This document shows, piece by piece, positions 35,766 through 44,022 of a stretch of DNA of 64,000 nucleotides; the stretch's first letter is position 1; the number at the start of each line of letters is the position of its first letter. Made by a program: the position numbers and the translations under genes. The notes under the pieces were generated by a model. The model worked only from the letters and a program-made list of their open reading frames with translations, searched no databases and had not been told where the DNA came from. Source of the stretch: G963556115 sp963678205 (GTDB lineage: Bacteria; Planctomycetota; SZUA-567); assembly GCA_963678205.1 (NCBI GenBank), contig OY782760.1, forward strand, positions 2,480,001 to 2,544,000. Direction: 5' to 3'.

Positions 35766-36398
35766 ATGCCACGACTTTATCTAGTGCGCCATGGCAAAAC
35801 TATTTTCAACGAAGAACGACGCTACCAAGGCGGTGGGTGTGACTCTGACCTTACCACCCTAGGTATTGCTCAGGCAAAAGAAACCGCAGAGAAACTAAAA
35901 GAAATAAGCTTTGCTAAGTGTTACTCTTCTCCGTTAGGACGTGTACAAAAAACGACAGAGATAATACTAAAAAACCATAATATAGCAAATGAATTGAATG
36001 ACTCCCTCAAAGAATTGAACTTTGGTAATTGGGAAGGCATAAAGTTTGATAAAGAATTTGCTCCTGAACCGATGTACAGAGAATTTTGGGAACACCCTGA
36101 AACTTTTACTGGCGAGAATAGTGGCGGTGAGAATTGCACCGATCTGATGAATAGAATTTATTCTGGGATAGAATCAATTTGCAAGAAACATGAAAATAGT
36201 GAGAAACTACTAATTGTGTCACACGGCGGAGCCATCAACGCTTTTCTAAATGTCTGCCTAGGAATACCACTTGAAAAATTCTGGGTACTCCCCCGTATTA
36301 AACAAGCGAGTATAACAATTGTAGACTGGAATAAAGGCGAAAAACCTGTTGTTGTTCAAATTGCTGGCACCCCCCTAAAAGAGATTGAGTACTTATAA
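35766..36398 (+). CDS. Histidine phosphatase, copy 3
   Basis: 210 residues, more diverged. Motifs: VRHGKTIFN, SSPLGRVQKT, LKELNFGNWEG, VSHGGAINA. It has an unusual GGGCDSDLT segment after the RHG loop in place of GQIDSPLT, which may alter substrate recognition. Start preceded by AAAGGA. Eighteen bases before copy 4. Confidence 0.87.
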   Translation: MPRLYLVRHGKTIFNEERRYQGGGCDSDLTTLGIAQAKETAEKLKEISFAKCYSSPLGRVQKTTEIILKNHNIANELNDSLKELNFGNWEGIKFDKEFAPEPMYREFWEHPETFTGENSGGENCTDLMNRIYSGIESICKKHENSEKLLIVSHGGAINAFLNVCLGIPLEKFWVLPRIKQASITIVDWNKGEKPVVVQIAGTPLKEIEYL

Positions 36399-36416
36399 AA
36401 TATGAAAGGTTGAGAT

Positions 36417-37070
36417 ATGGCATTATTTTACTTGGTTCGTCATGGACAGACAGAATGGAATCTTGCAGGAAAGATGCAAGGCAGAGAAGATTCAGATCTT
36501 ACCGCGCTAGGAAAAAGTCAAGCTGAAGCTGCAGCAGAAGAACTTAAAAATGAAACGTTTAACTACTGCTATTACTCTCCAATGGGTAGAACTAAAGCAA
36601 CTTCAGAAATTTTGCTAAAAAATCATGCCCCCGTTGAAAGACAGCCAAATGAAGATTTTCTAGAAATTGGTTTTGGTATCTGGGAAGGAAGCCACAACTG
36701 CCGCTCTGACCATAAAGAGGTACAGAGTGAGCAAGAAAGAGAACTTCATAATTTCTGGTTTGCTCCAGACATTTTTAAAGGTGCACCAGAAGATGGAGAA
36801 GATTTATACCAACTTCAAGAACGTCTTTATAAGGGAGTTGAAAAGTTAAAAGAAAAGCATAAGGACTCAGATGTTATACTGATCGTTTCTCATTGTGCTG
36901 CAATCAGATCCTTTTTAAATAAATGTATCAATAGAAACATGAAGGATTTCTGGGAAATGCCGAAAACTGCTCCAGCAAGTATCAGTATTGTTAAATGGGA
37001 CAAAGGAAGTACCCCGGAAGTTCTGAAATACTCAGGATACGATATTTCTGAGGTTACAATTACAAAATAA
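36417..37070 (+). CDS. Histidine phosphatase, copy 4
   Basis: 217 residues. Motifs: VRHGQTEWN, SPMGRT, FLEIGFGIWEG and VSHCAAIRS, where the Gly after the second catalytic His is Cys. A short insertion around 95-110 (SDHKEVQSEQERE) is absent from the other copies. AAAGG precedes the start. The sirtuin gene follows after 25 bases, so it probably belongs to the same transcript. Confidence 0.87.
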   Translation: MALFYLVRHGQTEWNLAGKMQGREDSDLTALGKSQAEAAAEELKNETFNYCYYSPMGRTKATSEILLKNHAPVERQPNEDFLEIGFGIWEGSHNCRSDHKEVQSEQERELHNFWFAPDIFKGAPEDGEDLYQLQERLYKGVEKLKEKHKDSDVILIVSHCAAIRSFLNKCINRNMKDFWEMPKTAPASISIVKWDKGSTPEVLKYSGYDISEVTITK

Positions 37071-37095
37071 ACAACATTAATACGTAGGCTTTATT

Positions 37096-37830
37096 ATGAA
37101 TACAATCACCCCAAAAAAATGTGCAGAGCTAATTAAAGAAGGCAACGTCTGTGCTTTTTCTGGTGCAGGTATTTCAACAGCAGCTGGCATCCCTGATTTT
37201 AGAGGAATTGGAGGATTATACTCATCCGGTAAGTATGACCCAGATACTGTCTTTGACATTGGCTATTTCAAAAAAAATCCTAAGCCATTCTTTGACTTTT
37301 CAAGAGACTTACTCAATGTAGTAGACAAATTACACCCTACAAAGACCCACCTGCTCCTTGCCGAAATTGAAACAAAAGGACTTTTAACATCAGTAATCAC
37401 CCAGAACATTGATCCACTTCATCAAATTGCCGGTTCAAAAAAAGTTATCTCTTTACATGGAAATTATGCAACAGCTCATTGCAGAAATTGTTCGAAACTG
37501 TATGATTACTCCAGCATTAGAGAAATGATTAAAAATACTGAAATCCCAGAATGCGATGAATGCGGAGGTGTAGTCAAACCCGACATAGTATTCTTTGGTG
37601 AATCTGTATATGGAATTGATGAAGCTATTTTGCAAATATCAAATTCAAAACTTCTACTTGTACTAGGGTCTTCACTTGTTGTTCACCCTGCTGCAAGCTT
37701 ACCGGAACTGGCAAAGAAGGTTGTTGTGGTTAATAAAGGTAAGGTAAATTTTTTACCAGGTGAAAACAGATTTTTTGTAGATTCAGATCTTGATAGTTTT
37801 TTTGAAGCTGTAAATAAATATTTATTATAA
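37096..37830 (+). CDS. Sir2-family NAD-dependent protein deacylase (sirtuin)
   Basis: A 244-residue sirtuin, which removes acyl groups from protein lysines using NAD. The NAD-binding GAGIS is at 23-27, followed by GIPDFRG; TQNID and the catalytic His121 in SLHGNY are present; the zinc module is CRNC and CDEC, and FGE follows. It is short, without extra domains, like bacterial CobB. It lies last after four histidine phosphatases, an unusual context. Its stop codon lies inside the -10 box of the RNase P RNA promoter. Confidence 0.93.
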   Translation: MNTITPKKCAELIKEGNVCAFSGAGISTAAGIPDFRGIGGLYSSGKYDPDTVFDIGYFKKNPKPFFDFSRDLLNVVDKLHPTKTHLLLAEIETKGLLTSVITQNIDPLHQIAGSKKVISLHGNYATAHCRNCSKLYDYSSIREMIKNTEIPECDECGGVVKPDIVFFGESVYGIDEAILQISNSKLLLVLGSSLVVHPAASLPELAKKVVVVNKGKVNFLPGENRFFVDSDLDSFFEAVNKYLL

Positions 37831-37831
37831 T
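37802..37831 (+). promoter_or_regulatory. Sigma-70 promoter of RNase P RNA
   Basis: TTGAAG (37802-37807) and a perfect TATAAT (37826-37831), spacer 18. The predicted start near 37838 fits the 5' end of the RNA. The -10 box includes the sirtuin stop codon. Confidence 0.6.
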
Positions 37832-37834
37832 TTT

Positions 37835-38218
37835 GTGGTGAGCTATGCGGTTGCGGCGTCCTAAGACGGCGAGGAAAGTCCGGCCACTATAGAGCACGGG
37901 ATGTGGGTAACGCCCACCAGAGGTAACTCTAGAGACAGGCAACAGAGAATAGACCGCCGATGGTGTACTTTGTACACACAGGTAAGGGTGAAACGGTAGA
38001 GTAAGAGACTACCGCTCTCTTGGTGACAAGAGAGGCACGGCGACTGTCTCCCAGTGCAAGCGCAAGTAGAGACCCCTTGTATGCTATGATATCCATCGAG
38101 GTATCGGCGGAGTTGCTCGCTCCGCAGCTGGGTCCAGGTAGCGTGCTAGAGTCTATAGGTAACTATAGACCAAGTCAAATAACCGCACACGACAGAAGCC
38201 GGCTTATCGGCTCACCAC
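37835..38218 (+). ncRNA. rnpB: RNase P RNA, class A
   Basis: The catalytic RNA that trims the 5' end of pre-tRNA. The conserved P4/CRI segment GAGGAAAGTCCGG is at 37869-37881; the 3' half has ACGACAGAAGCCGGCTTAT, the CRV/P4 partner. The ends pair as P1: GTGGTGAGC with GCTCACCAC. The CRII-CRIII region with GGTAAGGGTGAAACGGT is also present. About 384 nt, normal for class A. Ends are estimated from pairing. Confidence 0.95.
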
Positions 38219-38228
38219 TTTTATTCTT

Positions 38229-38259
38229 ATACCGCCTCAGTACAATATTGAGGCGGTAT
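38229..38259. terminator. Bidirectional terminator of rnpB and the facing gene
   Basis: A perfect 11-bp stem ATACCGCCTCA / TGAGGCGGTAT with a nine-base loop. It lies directly between rnpB and the end of the convergent gene; T-runs are weak on both sides. Confidence 0.7.
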
Positions 38260-38261
38260 AT

Positions 38262-38867
38262 TTAAAATCTACCATTATTTCCATCAGTACGTATTGAATA
38301 AATCATTTTATCAAGCAATGTTCTTGCATAAATTGATGATGTATTCATATAACTTATTCCATAAAATGCATACCCTACATCTCTAGCAACATAGAATAAA
38401 AATTCATCAATTCGTTTAAATTTAGGAGAAAAAAGAGTAGTGGAAGTCCTAGCCTGTAAAAACTTAGTACGAAGTTCAGGATTAGAATTTAAGTAACTAA
38501 AAAAGTCCTTAACACTAACATAAATATTCTTCACACATTTATTTTTTCCGACACAAGGATAACTCTTGAAGACATCCTCAACATATAATAAAATTATCGC
38601 AGACATAACTTTATAACTACTATTACTTTTTAAAAATCTATCTTTGTATGTATTGGCAATTTTTATGTCTCTCTGATCAAGATAAAAGGTATAATAAAGT
38701 TCTGCAACACTTGAATTACCCTTAATATAAAAATCTGTAGTCAGATTAATATCTTTAACATTTACCTGTTTACCATCAATTTTAACACTATCTCTAGCAT
38801 ATGCCAAATAAGACAAATTTAAAGTAACTACTGCCAGAATTAATAATTTAATAATAAGTTTATTCAT
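38262..38867 (-). CDS. Secreted protein of unknown function
   Basis: 201 residues from ATG 38867, which has GGAG six bases upstream; a TTG four codons earlier is part of that site. The N-terminus is a signal peptide (MNKLIIKLLILAVVTLNLS, cleavage near AYA). The mature protein is basic and Tyr/Ser-rich with two cysteines about eight residues apart (CVGKNKCVK) that may form a disulfide. I recognise no family. It is alone on this strand between rnpB and a divergent oxidoreductase gene. Confidence 0.7.
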   Translation of the reverse strand: MNKLIIKLLILAVVTLNLSYLAYARDSVKIDGKQVNVKDINLTTDFYIKGNSSVAELYYTFYLDQRDIKIANTYKDRFLKSNSSYKVMSAIILLYVEDVFKSYPCVGKNKCVKNIYVSVKDFFSYLNSNPELRTKFLQARTSTTLFSPKFKRIDEFLFYVARDVGYAFYGISYMNTSSIYARTLLDKMIYSIRTDGNNGRF

Positions 38868-39010
38868 TATTTTCTCCAAAATTTAATTTAAAATTTTAAC
38901 ATATAAATTCTAAAAATCAATTATAATGTAATGAATAGTCACTAAATTCATATATATAACTAAGATATAAATATGCAGATATAACCAAATCTGATAAGGA
39001 ATATCAAACG

Positions 39011-40549
39011 ATGAAACTAAAAATTCTACAAATTAAGCTTGCTCCAAACTATACTTCCGACTCTTTACAAGAAGCGGTCGCAAAACGACTCAATCTCCAA
39101 TCAAACGAAATACTAAATATAACTATAGACCGCAGATCTATTGACGCTAGAGACAGGTTAAAAGGTGAAATATACTACATTTTCAACATAACTGCTGAAG
39201 TAAATACTGATTTAAACATAGAACAACTCTGGCAAGTTACAGAAATCAAGGAAGAACCCGATTATGTATTACCTGAATGCCCAGCTAGTAAGATAAGACC
39301 TGTAGTCATAGGTGCAGGTCCTGCCGGCTTATTTGCTGCTCTTACTCTCGCCAAAAATGGACTAAAACCAATAATTTATGAACGAGGGAAAGAAGTTAAA
39401 GAAAGAAAAATTGATGTTGGACTATTCTGGGGACAAGGAATTATAAACCATGAAAGTAACGTTTTATACGGTGAAGGAGGTGCTGGAACCTTCTCAGACG
39501 GCAAAATAACCTCACGCTCAAAAGATAGACGAAGAACCCGAATTGTAAGACAAACTTTTTTTGATGCGGGTGCAGCTAAAGAAGTTCTTTACGATGCCGC
39601 TTTCCACATTGGAAGTGATAAGCTTGCACAAATAATCCCTACAATTAGAAAGCAAATTATCAATCTTGGCGGTGAATTCCACTTCAATAGTAAACTCTCC
39701 CGGTTTAATATTGAGAATGGTAAACTCGCTGGTCTTATCATTAACAATCAGGAAATTATCGCCGATAAATGCTTTCTAGCTACCGGGCATTCTGCATATG
39801 ACACTTATAATATATTAGAATTATCAGGCGCGGAACTAGACTCAAAACCCTTTGCAACTGGAGTACGAGTTGAAATTCCTCAATCCGTAATCAACCTCTC
39901 TCAATATGGTAATACTGATTTTTTAAAACAGCTTGGCTCAGCATCATTTTCTCTCACACTTGGCAAAGACTGTTATTCGTTCTGTATGTGTCCCGGAGGC
40001 AAAATTATTCCATGCTCTACAGAAGCTGGTAGCTTATTCACCAATGGCATGAGTCTTTCAACTCGTACAGGTCAAATGGGTAATGCAGCCTTTCTACTCC
40101 CTCAAAAATTTGACACATTCAGCGACGGTTATCAATTTATTAAAAGGCAAGAAAACGCGGCATATAATCTAGGAAATAGAGACTTCTCGCTGCCACTAAC
40201 AACAGTAAAAGAATTCCCCTATTCCTGCAAAACTTTACCCGAAACAAGGAGCTGCAATCGTTCAATTCCTGCAGACTTCACTAAAATCCTTCCAGAGAAA
40301 ATGTGTGATGATCTCAAGATATTTATTCCTAAAATGCTTACAAAGATGAAAGGGGTAGAGATTGACTCTGCAATAATTGCTGGACCTGAAACCCGCAGCT
40401 CTTCACCAGTACGAGTAGTTCGCAATGAAAAAATGGAATGTACAAAAATTTCTGGATTATATCCAATCGGAGAAGGAGCAGGTTATGCAGGAGGCATTAT
40501 GAGTTCAGCAATTGATGGTATAAAATCAGCAGAAATATCCATGATATAA
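39011..40549 (+). CDS. FAD-dependent dehydrogenase (COG2509-type flavoprotein)
   Basis: A 512-residue flavoprotein. After an N-terminal domain of about 95 residues comes the dinucleotide-binding GAGPAGLFAALTLAKNG, then YERGKEVKERK, GEGGAGTFSDGKITSR and a C-terminal GEGAGYAGGIMSSAIDG, which closes the FAD site. CMCPGG is conserved in this widespread but uncharacterised family, sometimes annotated as NAD(FAD)-utilising dehydrogenase. Substrate unknown. It appears to be a single-gene transcript. Confidence 0.88.
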   Translation: MKLKILQIKLAPNYTSDSLQEAVAKRLNLQSNEILNITIDRRSIDARDRLKGEIYYIFNITAEVNTDLNIEQLWQVTEIKEEPDYVLPECPASKIRPVVIGAGPAGLFAALTLAKNGLKPIIYERGKEVKERKIDVGLFWGQGIINHESNVLYGEGGAGTFSDGKITSRSKDRRRTRIVRQTFFDAGAAKEVLYDAAFHIGSDKLAQIIPTIRKQIINLGGEFHFNSKLSRFNIENGKLAGLIINNQEIIADKCFLATGHSAYDTYNILELSGAELDSKPFATGVRVEIPQSVINLSQYGNTDFLKQLGSASFSLTLGKDCYSFCMCPGGKIIPCSTEAGSLFTNGMSLSTRTGQMGNAAFLLPQKFDTFSDGYQFIKRQENAAYNLGNRDFSLPLTTVKEFPYSCKTLPETRSCNRSIPADFTKILPEKMCDDLKIFIPKMLTKMKGVEIDSAIIAGPETRSSSPVRVVRNEKMECTKISGLYPIGEGAGYAGGIMSSAIDGIKSAEISMI

Positions 40550-40578
40550 TATATACAAAGCCGGTGAATAAACTTACA

Positions 40579-41259
40579 TCATGAATTCAAGACTCTAATC
40601 CAGCTACCTCTTTCTAATTTATCAAATAGCGAATTCATCTTTTCTTCAGAAATGTGATGAAGCTTGATACAAACTAATTTTGATTGCTTTATCGTAGCAA
40701 TAACTTCGCCCAGCAGGATTTTACTTATGCCATCAGGCCAGGTAATCTTTAGTTCCAGAACATAATTAAGATCTTCCGAATCAAGTTCGATATGAAGTAA
40801 TAGTCCCCCTCTACCAACAATAACGGTATCACCAGGGCGATATATTGAACGAGTAGGCACCCTAAGAACTCTATAACTCAACTGCATTTTTGATGGTAAT
40901 ACTTTATATTGAGACAATAACGCATCAACAGTATCAGTAACTTGCTCAATTTCATTATTATTTTCAGAATTAGGAAGAAATTCAATAACAGTACTTCCTA
41001 ATTGAATGTGATCCCCGTATGTAAGTTTATGAGTTTTTACAGACCTATTATTTACCAATGTACCACAACTAGACTCAAGGTCTTCAATGTAATACAATGC
41101 ATCTCGAAGAAATAACTTTAAGTGAATTCTTGAAACACTCATATCATGAACGCAGACATCAACACGTGACTTGTCACGCCCAATAATAAGCTGCTCACTA
41201 CAGACGACATAATCTCTCACACCGTCAATAACATCAAAGACCCGTAAAATTGCAGCCAT
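40579..41259 (-). CDS. FHA-domain protein with a PilZ-like C-terminus
   Basis: 226 residues. The N-terminal FHA domain (about 20-95) binds phosphothreonine: IIGRDKSRVDV, SVSRIHLKLF and GTLVNNRSV hold the conserved Gly-Arg, Ser-x2-His and Asn-Asn residues. The C-terminal half (about 120-220), with a central GRGGLLLHIEL and the strand ILLGEVIATI, resembles a PilZ fold, but the RxxxR c-di-GMP motif is not clear, so that part is tentative. GAGG precedes the start. It could read phosphorylation by a kinase such as the one at 44023 (inference). Confidence 0.8.
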   Translation of the reverse strand: MAAILRVFDVIDGVRDYVVCSEQLIIGRDKSRVDVCVHDMSVSRIHLKLFLRDALYYIEDLESSCGTLVNNRSVKTHKLTYGDHIQLGSTVIEFLPNSENNNEIEQVTDTVDALLSQYKVLPSKMQLSYRVLRVPTRSIYRPGDTVIVGRGGLLLHIELDSEDLNYVLELKITWPDGISKILLGEVIATIKQSKLVCIKLHHISEEKMNSLFDKLERGSWIRVLNS

Positions 41260-41327
41260 ATACTCACCTCACTTCATAAAAAGATTGGTAAAGTCCAAGT
41301 CCGTTAGCAACATAAACTCAATTTATA

Positions 41328-43028
41328 TTAACCAAGACTAGGCAATTTAGCTATTTGTTCTTCTATAAGCTTATCATCAAATTTTGGGAACAATACTTCA
41401 GGCACTAAAATTTTATGCCCAGACTTCAACTGTGACTCAGCAAACCAGTCACCATCCTTAATAGGCTCGATATCCATTATACCACGAAGTTTTTTAGAAG
41501 CAAATGGCATAAATGGCGCCATAAATACAGATAGGGCTTCCACAACCTTTAGTCCAACATAAATTGTTGCCCCGCATTTTTCCATATTGTCTTTACGAGA
41601 TTTCCATGGTTCTTCCTCACTGAAAAACTCATTGCCTTTTCTGGATAAAGCCATCAACCGGTCAAGCGCATCTCTATATTTATGCAATTCAATGAGCTCA
41701 GCAATCTCACCTCTAGCGACTTCAATCTCTTTGAGAGTTTCAAGACCAAGTTCAGAAAGATTCTGATCACTAGGCACAACACCATCAAAATATTTATTAC
41801 AAAAGGCAAGATTTCGTTGGATAAAGTTACCCATATTATCTGCAAGTTCACCATTATTTCTATTCTGGAATCCCTTCCAAGAAAAGTCACTATCACTATT
41901 TTCTGGTGCAATTGCAGTAAGATAATAGCGTAATGGATCCGGTTCAAATACGTCAAGAAATTCATCCACCCATACGCCATATTGTCTGCTTGTAGAAATC
42001 TTACTGCCTTCAAGATTCAAGAACTCATTAGCCACAACAAAATCAGGCATACGATAATCACCATGCGCCATCATCATACCAGGGAACATAACAGCATGGA
42101 AGACAGTATTATCTTTACCTATAAAGTGAACAAGACCATTATTTTCATCTTGCCAGAAATCTTTCCACATCTCTTCTTTACCTTGAGATGCAAATAATTC
42201 ACGAGTAAAAGTAATATATCCAATAGGAGCATCAAACCATACATAAAGGACCTTACCTTCACCCTCTTCAAGCGGTACAGGCACCCCCCAATCCAGATCA
42301 CGTGTAACGCACCTCTCACGTAACCCTTGATCTAACAGCCCATAACTAAATCTTTTAACAGATTCCCGCCACTCAGGGTGCATATCTAGATATTCTCGTA
42401 AATCCTCTTCAAAAGTGTCAAGGCGAAGATACCAGTGCGTTGTCTCACGAACTTCGATGCAGCCTTTACCGGTTCTTCCCTGCTCTTTACACACCATACA
42501 TACCGGATCAATAAGTTTTGTAGCATCCATTGGGCGTCCACAGCTTTCACACTGGTCACCACGTGCGCCTTCTTTATTACAGTCTTCATTATAACATGTA
42601 CCTTCAATATATCGATCAGGAAGGAACATATTACATTCAGTACAGTAAACCTGTTCAGCACAACGCTTTGCAACATGCCCTCGATCATGAAGTTTCGTGA
42701 AAAATTCCTGAGACATTTCATTATGACTCTGAGTATGCGTACGACTATATATGTCAAAATCAATACCAAGCCCTTTAAAACTTGTTTCAAGAATACTATG
42801 ATAGCGATCTACAATATCCTGTGGAGAAACACCTTCTTTAATAGCGCTAAAAGTGATTGGAGCCCCATTCTCATCAGATCCACAGACAAACCATGATTCT
42901 TTCCCAATAAGTCTCAAAAAACGATTATAAGTATCAGCTGGAAGATACGCCCCTGCAATATGTCCAATATGAGGTTTGCCATTTGCATAAGGCAAAGCTG
43001 CTGTAATTAATGTTCTATCTTTAATCAT
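41328..43028 (-). CDS. metG: Methionyl-tRNA synthetase
   Basis: 566 residues from ATG 43028, which has AGGAAAAGGAA upstream. The class I HIGH motif is HIGH in NGKPHIGHIAGAYLPADTYNR; the KMSKS counterpart is KISTS. A double zinc knuckle (CTEC ... CNKEG ... CESCGR, CMVC) fits the four-cysteine-pair MetRS type. The anticodon-binding helices end the protein; the C-terminal tRNA-binding EMAP domain of longer enzymes is absent. Confidence 0.95.
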   Translation of the reverse strand: MIKDRTLITAALPYANGKPHIGHIAGAYLPADTYNRFLRLIGKESWFVCGSDENGAPITFSAIKEGVSPQDIVDRYHSILETSFKGLGIDFDIYSRTHTQSHNEMSQEFFTKLHDRGHVAKRCAEQVYCTECNMFLPDRYIEGTCYNEDCNKEGARGDQCESCGRPMDATKLIDPVCMVCKEQGRTGKGCIEVRETTHWYLRLDTFEEDLREYLDMHPEWRESVKRFSYGLLDQGLRERCVTRDLDWGVPVPLEEGEGKVLYVWFDAPIGYITFTRELFASQGKEEMWKDFWQDENNGLVHFIGKDNTVFHAVMFPGMMMAHGDYRMPDFVVANEFLNLEGSKISTSRQYGVWVDEFLDVFEPDPLRYYLTAIAPENSDSDFSWKGFQNRNNGELADNMGNFIQRNLAFCNKYFDGVVPSDQNLSELGLETLKEIEVARGEIAELIELHKYRDALDRLMALSRKGNEFFSEEEPWKSRKDNMEKCGATIYVGLKVVEALSVFMAPFMPFASKKLRGIMDIEPIKDGDWFAESQLKSGHKILVPEVLFPKFDDKLIEEQIAKLPSLG

Positions 43029-43144
43029 TATGTTCCTTTTCCTATAATAATTGATCCCCAACTTATTTTACATATTTTCTCTAAAAAGACGATCAAGTCA
43101 AGACAAGAAGAGAGTACAAAAGAATATTTAAAGTTTATAAAAAT

Positions 43145-43178
43145 AAAAAAATAGACCTATAGTCACACTATAAGTCTA
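43145..43178 (-). terminator. Rho-independent terminator after the sigma factor
   Basis: Stem TAGAC-TATAGT with ACTATA-GTCTA (one mismatch), three-base loop, followed on the minus strand by seven Ts. It lies 27 bases past the sigma-factor stop. Confidence 0.8.
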
Positions 43179-43204
43179 CACTAGTAAAATTTTAGATAAA
43201 TATA

Positions 43205-43942
43205 TTAAGTTCTAAGGTATTCCTTTAGTGCTTCAATTTCTTCATCAATCGCTTTTTCACTTGAAACAGACTGTCTTATTTCATCACGAAGCATTTTCTG
43301 GAAAATATTTCTGCCTCTAAAAAGATAATTAGTGATATCTGTTTCGCTTACATCTAGTTGATCTGCCATTTCCCGATAGCTTAGTGATTTACTAGAACCA
43401 GTACTTTCGAGAAATAACTGTAGTGCTTTATAGTACTTTTCTTTTTTTCCAGAACTACAAACTCTTGCCATATTTTTAAGGGTAGTTTCAATAAGAGATA
43501 AAGCCCACCTTCTGTTAAAATCATCCTCAGCTGTTTCATGTACTGATAGTTCAGGTAGGATAAAATCCTCTCCATCATCATCGTTAGGTATGACGATATT
43601 TCTATTAGCCTGCTTTCTACTCTTTTTTGCGAGCTGTTTTGTAAGGAAACGATTTACTGTAACTAAAACAAAAGTCCTGAAGCGCCCCCTTGTTTGGTCG
43701 GCAGTAGCAACAAAATTTTTTTCTAGAAAAGTAGCAAAATACTCTTGAGTCATATCTCGCGCATCATCATGAGATAACCCACGACGTCTAATATATTGAT
43801 ATACTGGTTTCCAGTAGGTTGTACATAATCTTGAGACACAAGTGTGCCTATTTTCGCCTTCTGGATTTTGCGCTCCAATTACGACACTCCACGCAGTAGT
43901 CCTAAAGTGAGTAGGTCCAGAGATTAGATCCATTTCAGCCAA
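43205..43942 (-). CDS. ECF RNA polymerase sigma factor (kinase-linked type)
   Basis: 245 residues. Start is TTG 43942: AAGGAG lies exactly six bases upstream, while the ATG three codons later is too far. Region 2 is recognisable as YWKPVYQYIRRRGLSHDDARDMTQEYFATFLE, followed by RGRFRTFVLVTVNRFLTKQLAKK; region 4 includes LSYREMADQLDVSETDITNYLFRGRNIFQKML, a helix-turn-helix. The opening FRTTAWSVVIGAQ resembles the FPTTRWSLV start of planctomycete and Lentisphaerota ECF factors encoded next to serine/threonine kinases. No anti-sigma factor gene is present; the adjacent kinase is the likely regulator. Confidence 0.9.
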   Translation of the reverse strand: MAEMDLISGPTHFRTTAWSVVIGAQNPEGENRHTCVSRLCTTYWKPVYQYIRRRGLSHDDARDMTQEYFATFLEKNFVATADQTRGRFRTFVLVTVNRFLTKQLAKKSRKQANRNIVIPNDDDGEDFILPELSVHETAEDDFNRRWALSLIETTLKNMARVCSSGKKEKYYKALQLFLESTGSSKSLSYREMADQLDVSETDITNYLFRGRNIFQKMLRDEIRQSVSSEKAIDEEIEALKEYLRT

Positions 43943-44022
43943 AGCGAACTCCTTAATTTTTATCTACAAGAAATGAGAACAAAAATCCCATTTAATAATA
44001 TTATATCGTCATAGAGAACAAA

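Noticed and set aside
38020..38265. Open frame on the plus strand within 37835-38260
   Set aside because: It overlaps the RNase P RNA and has no ribosome binding site or family similarity.
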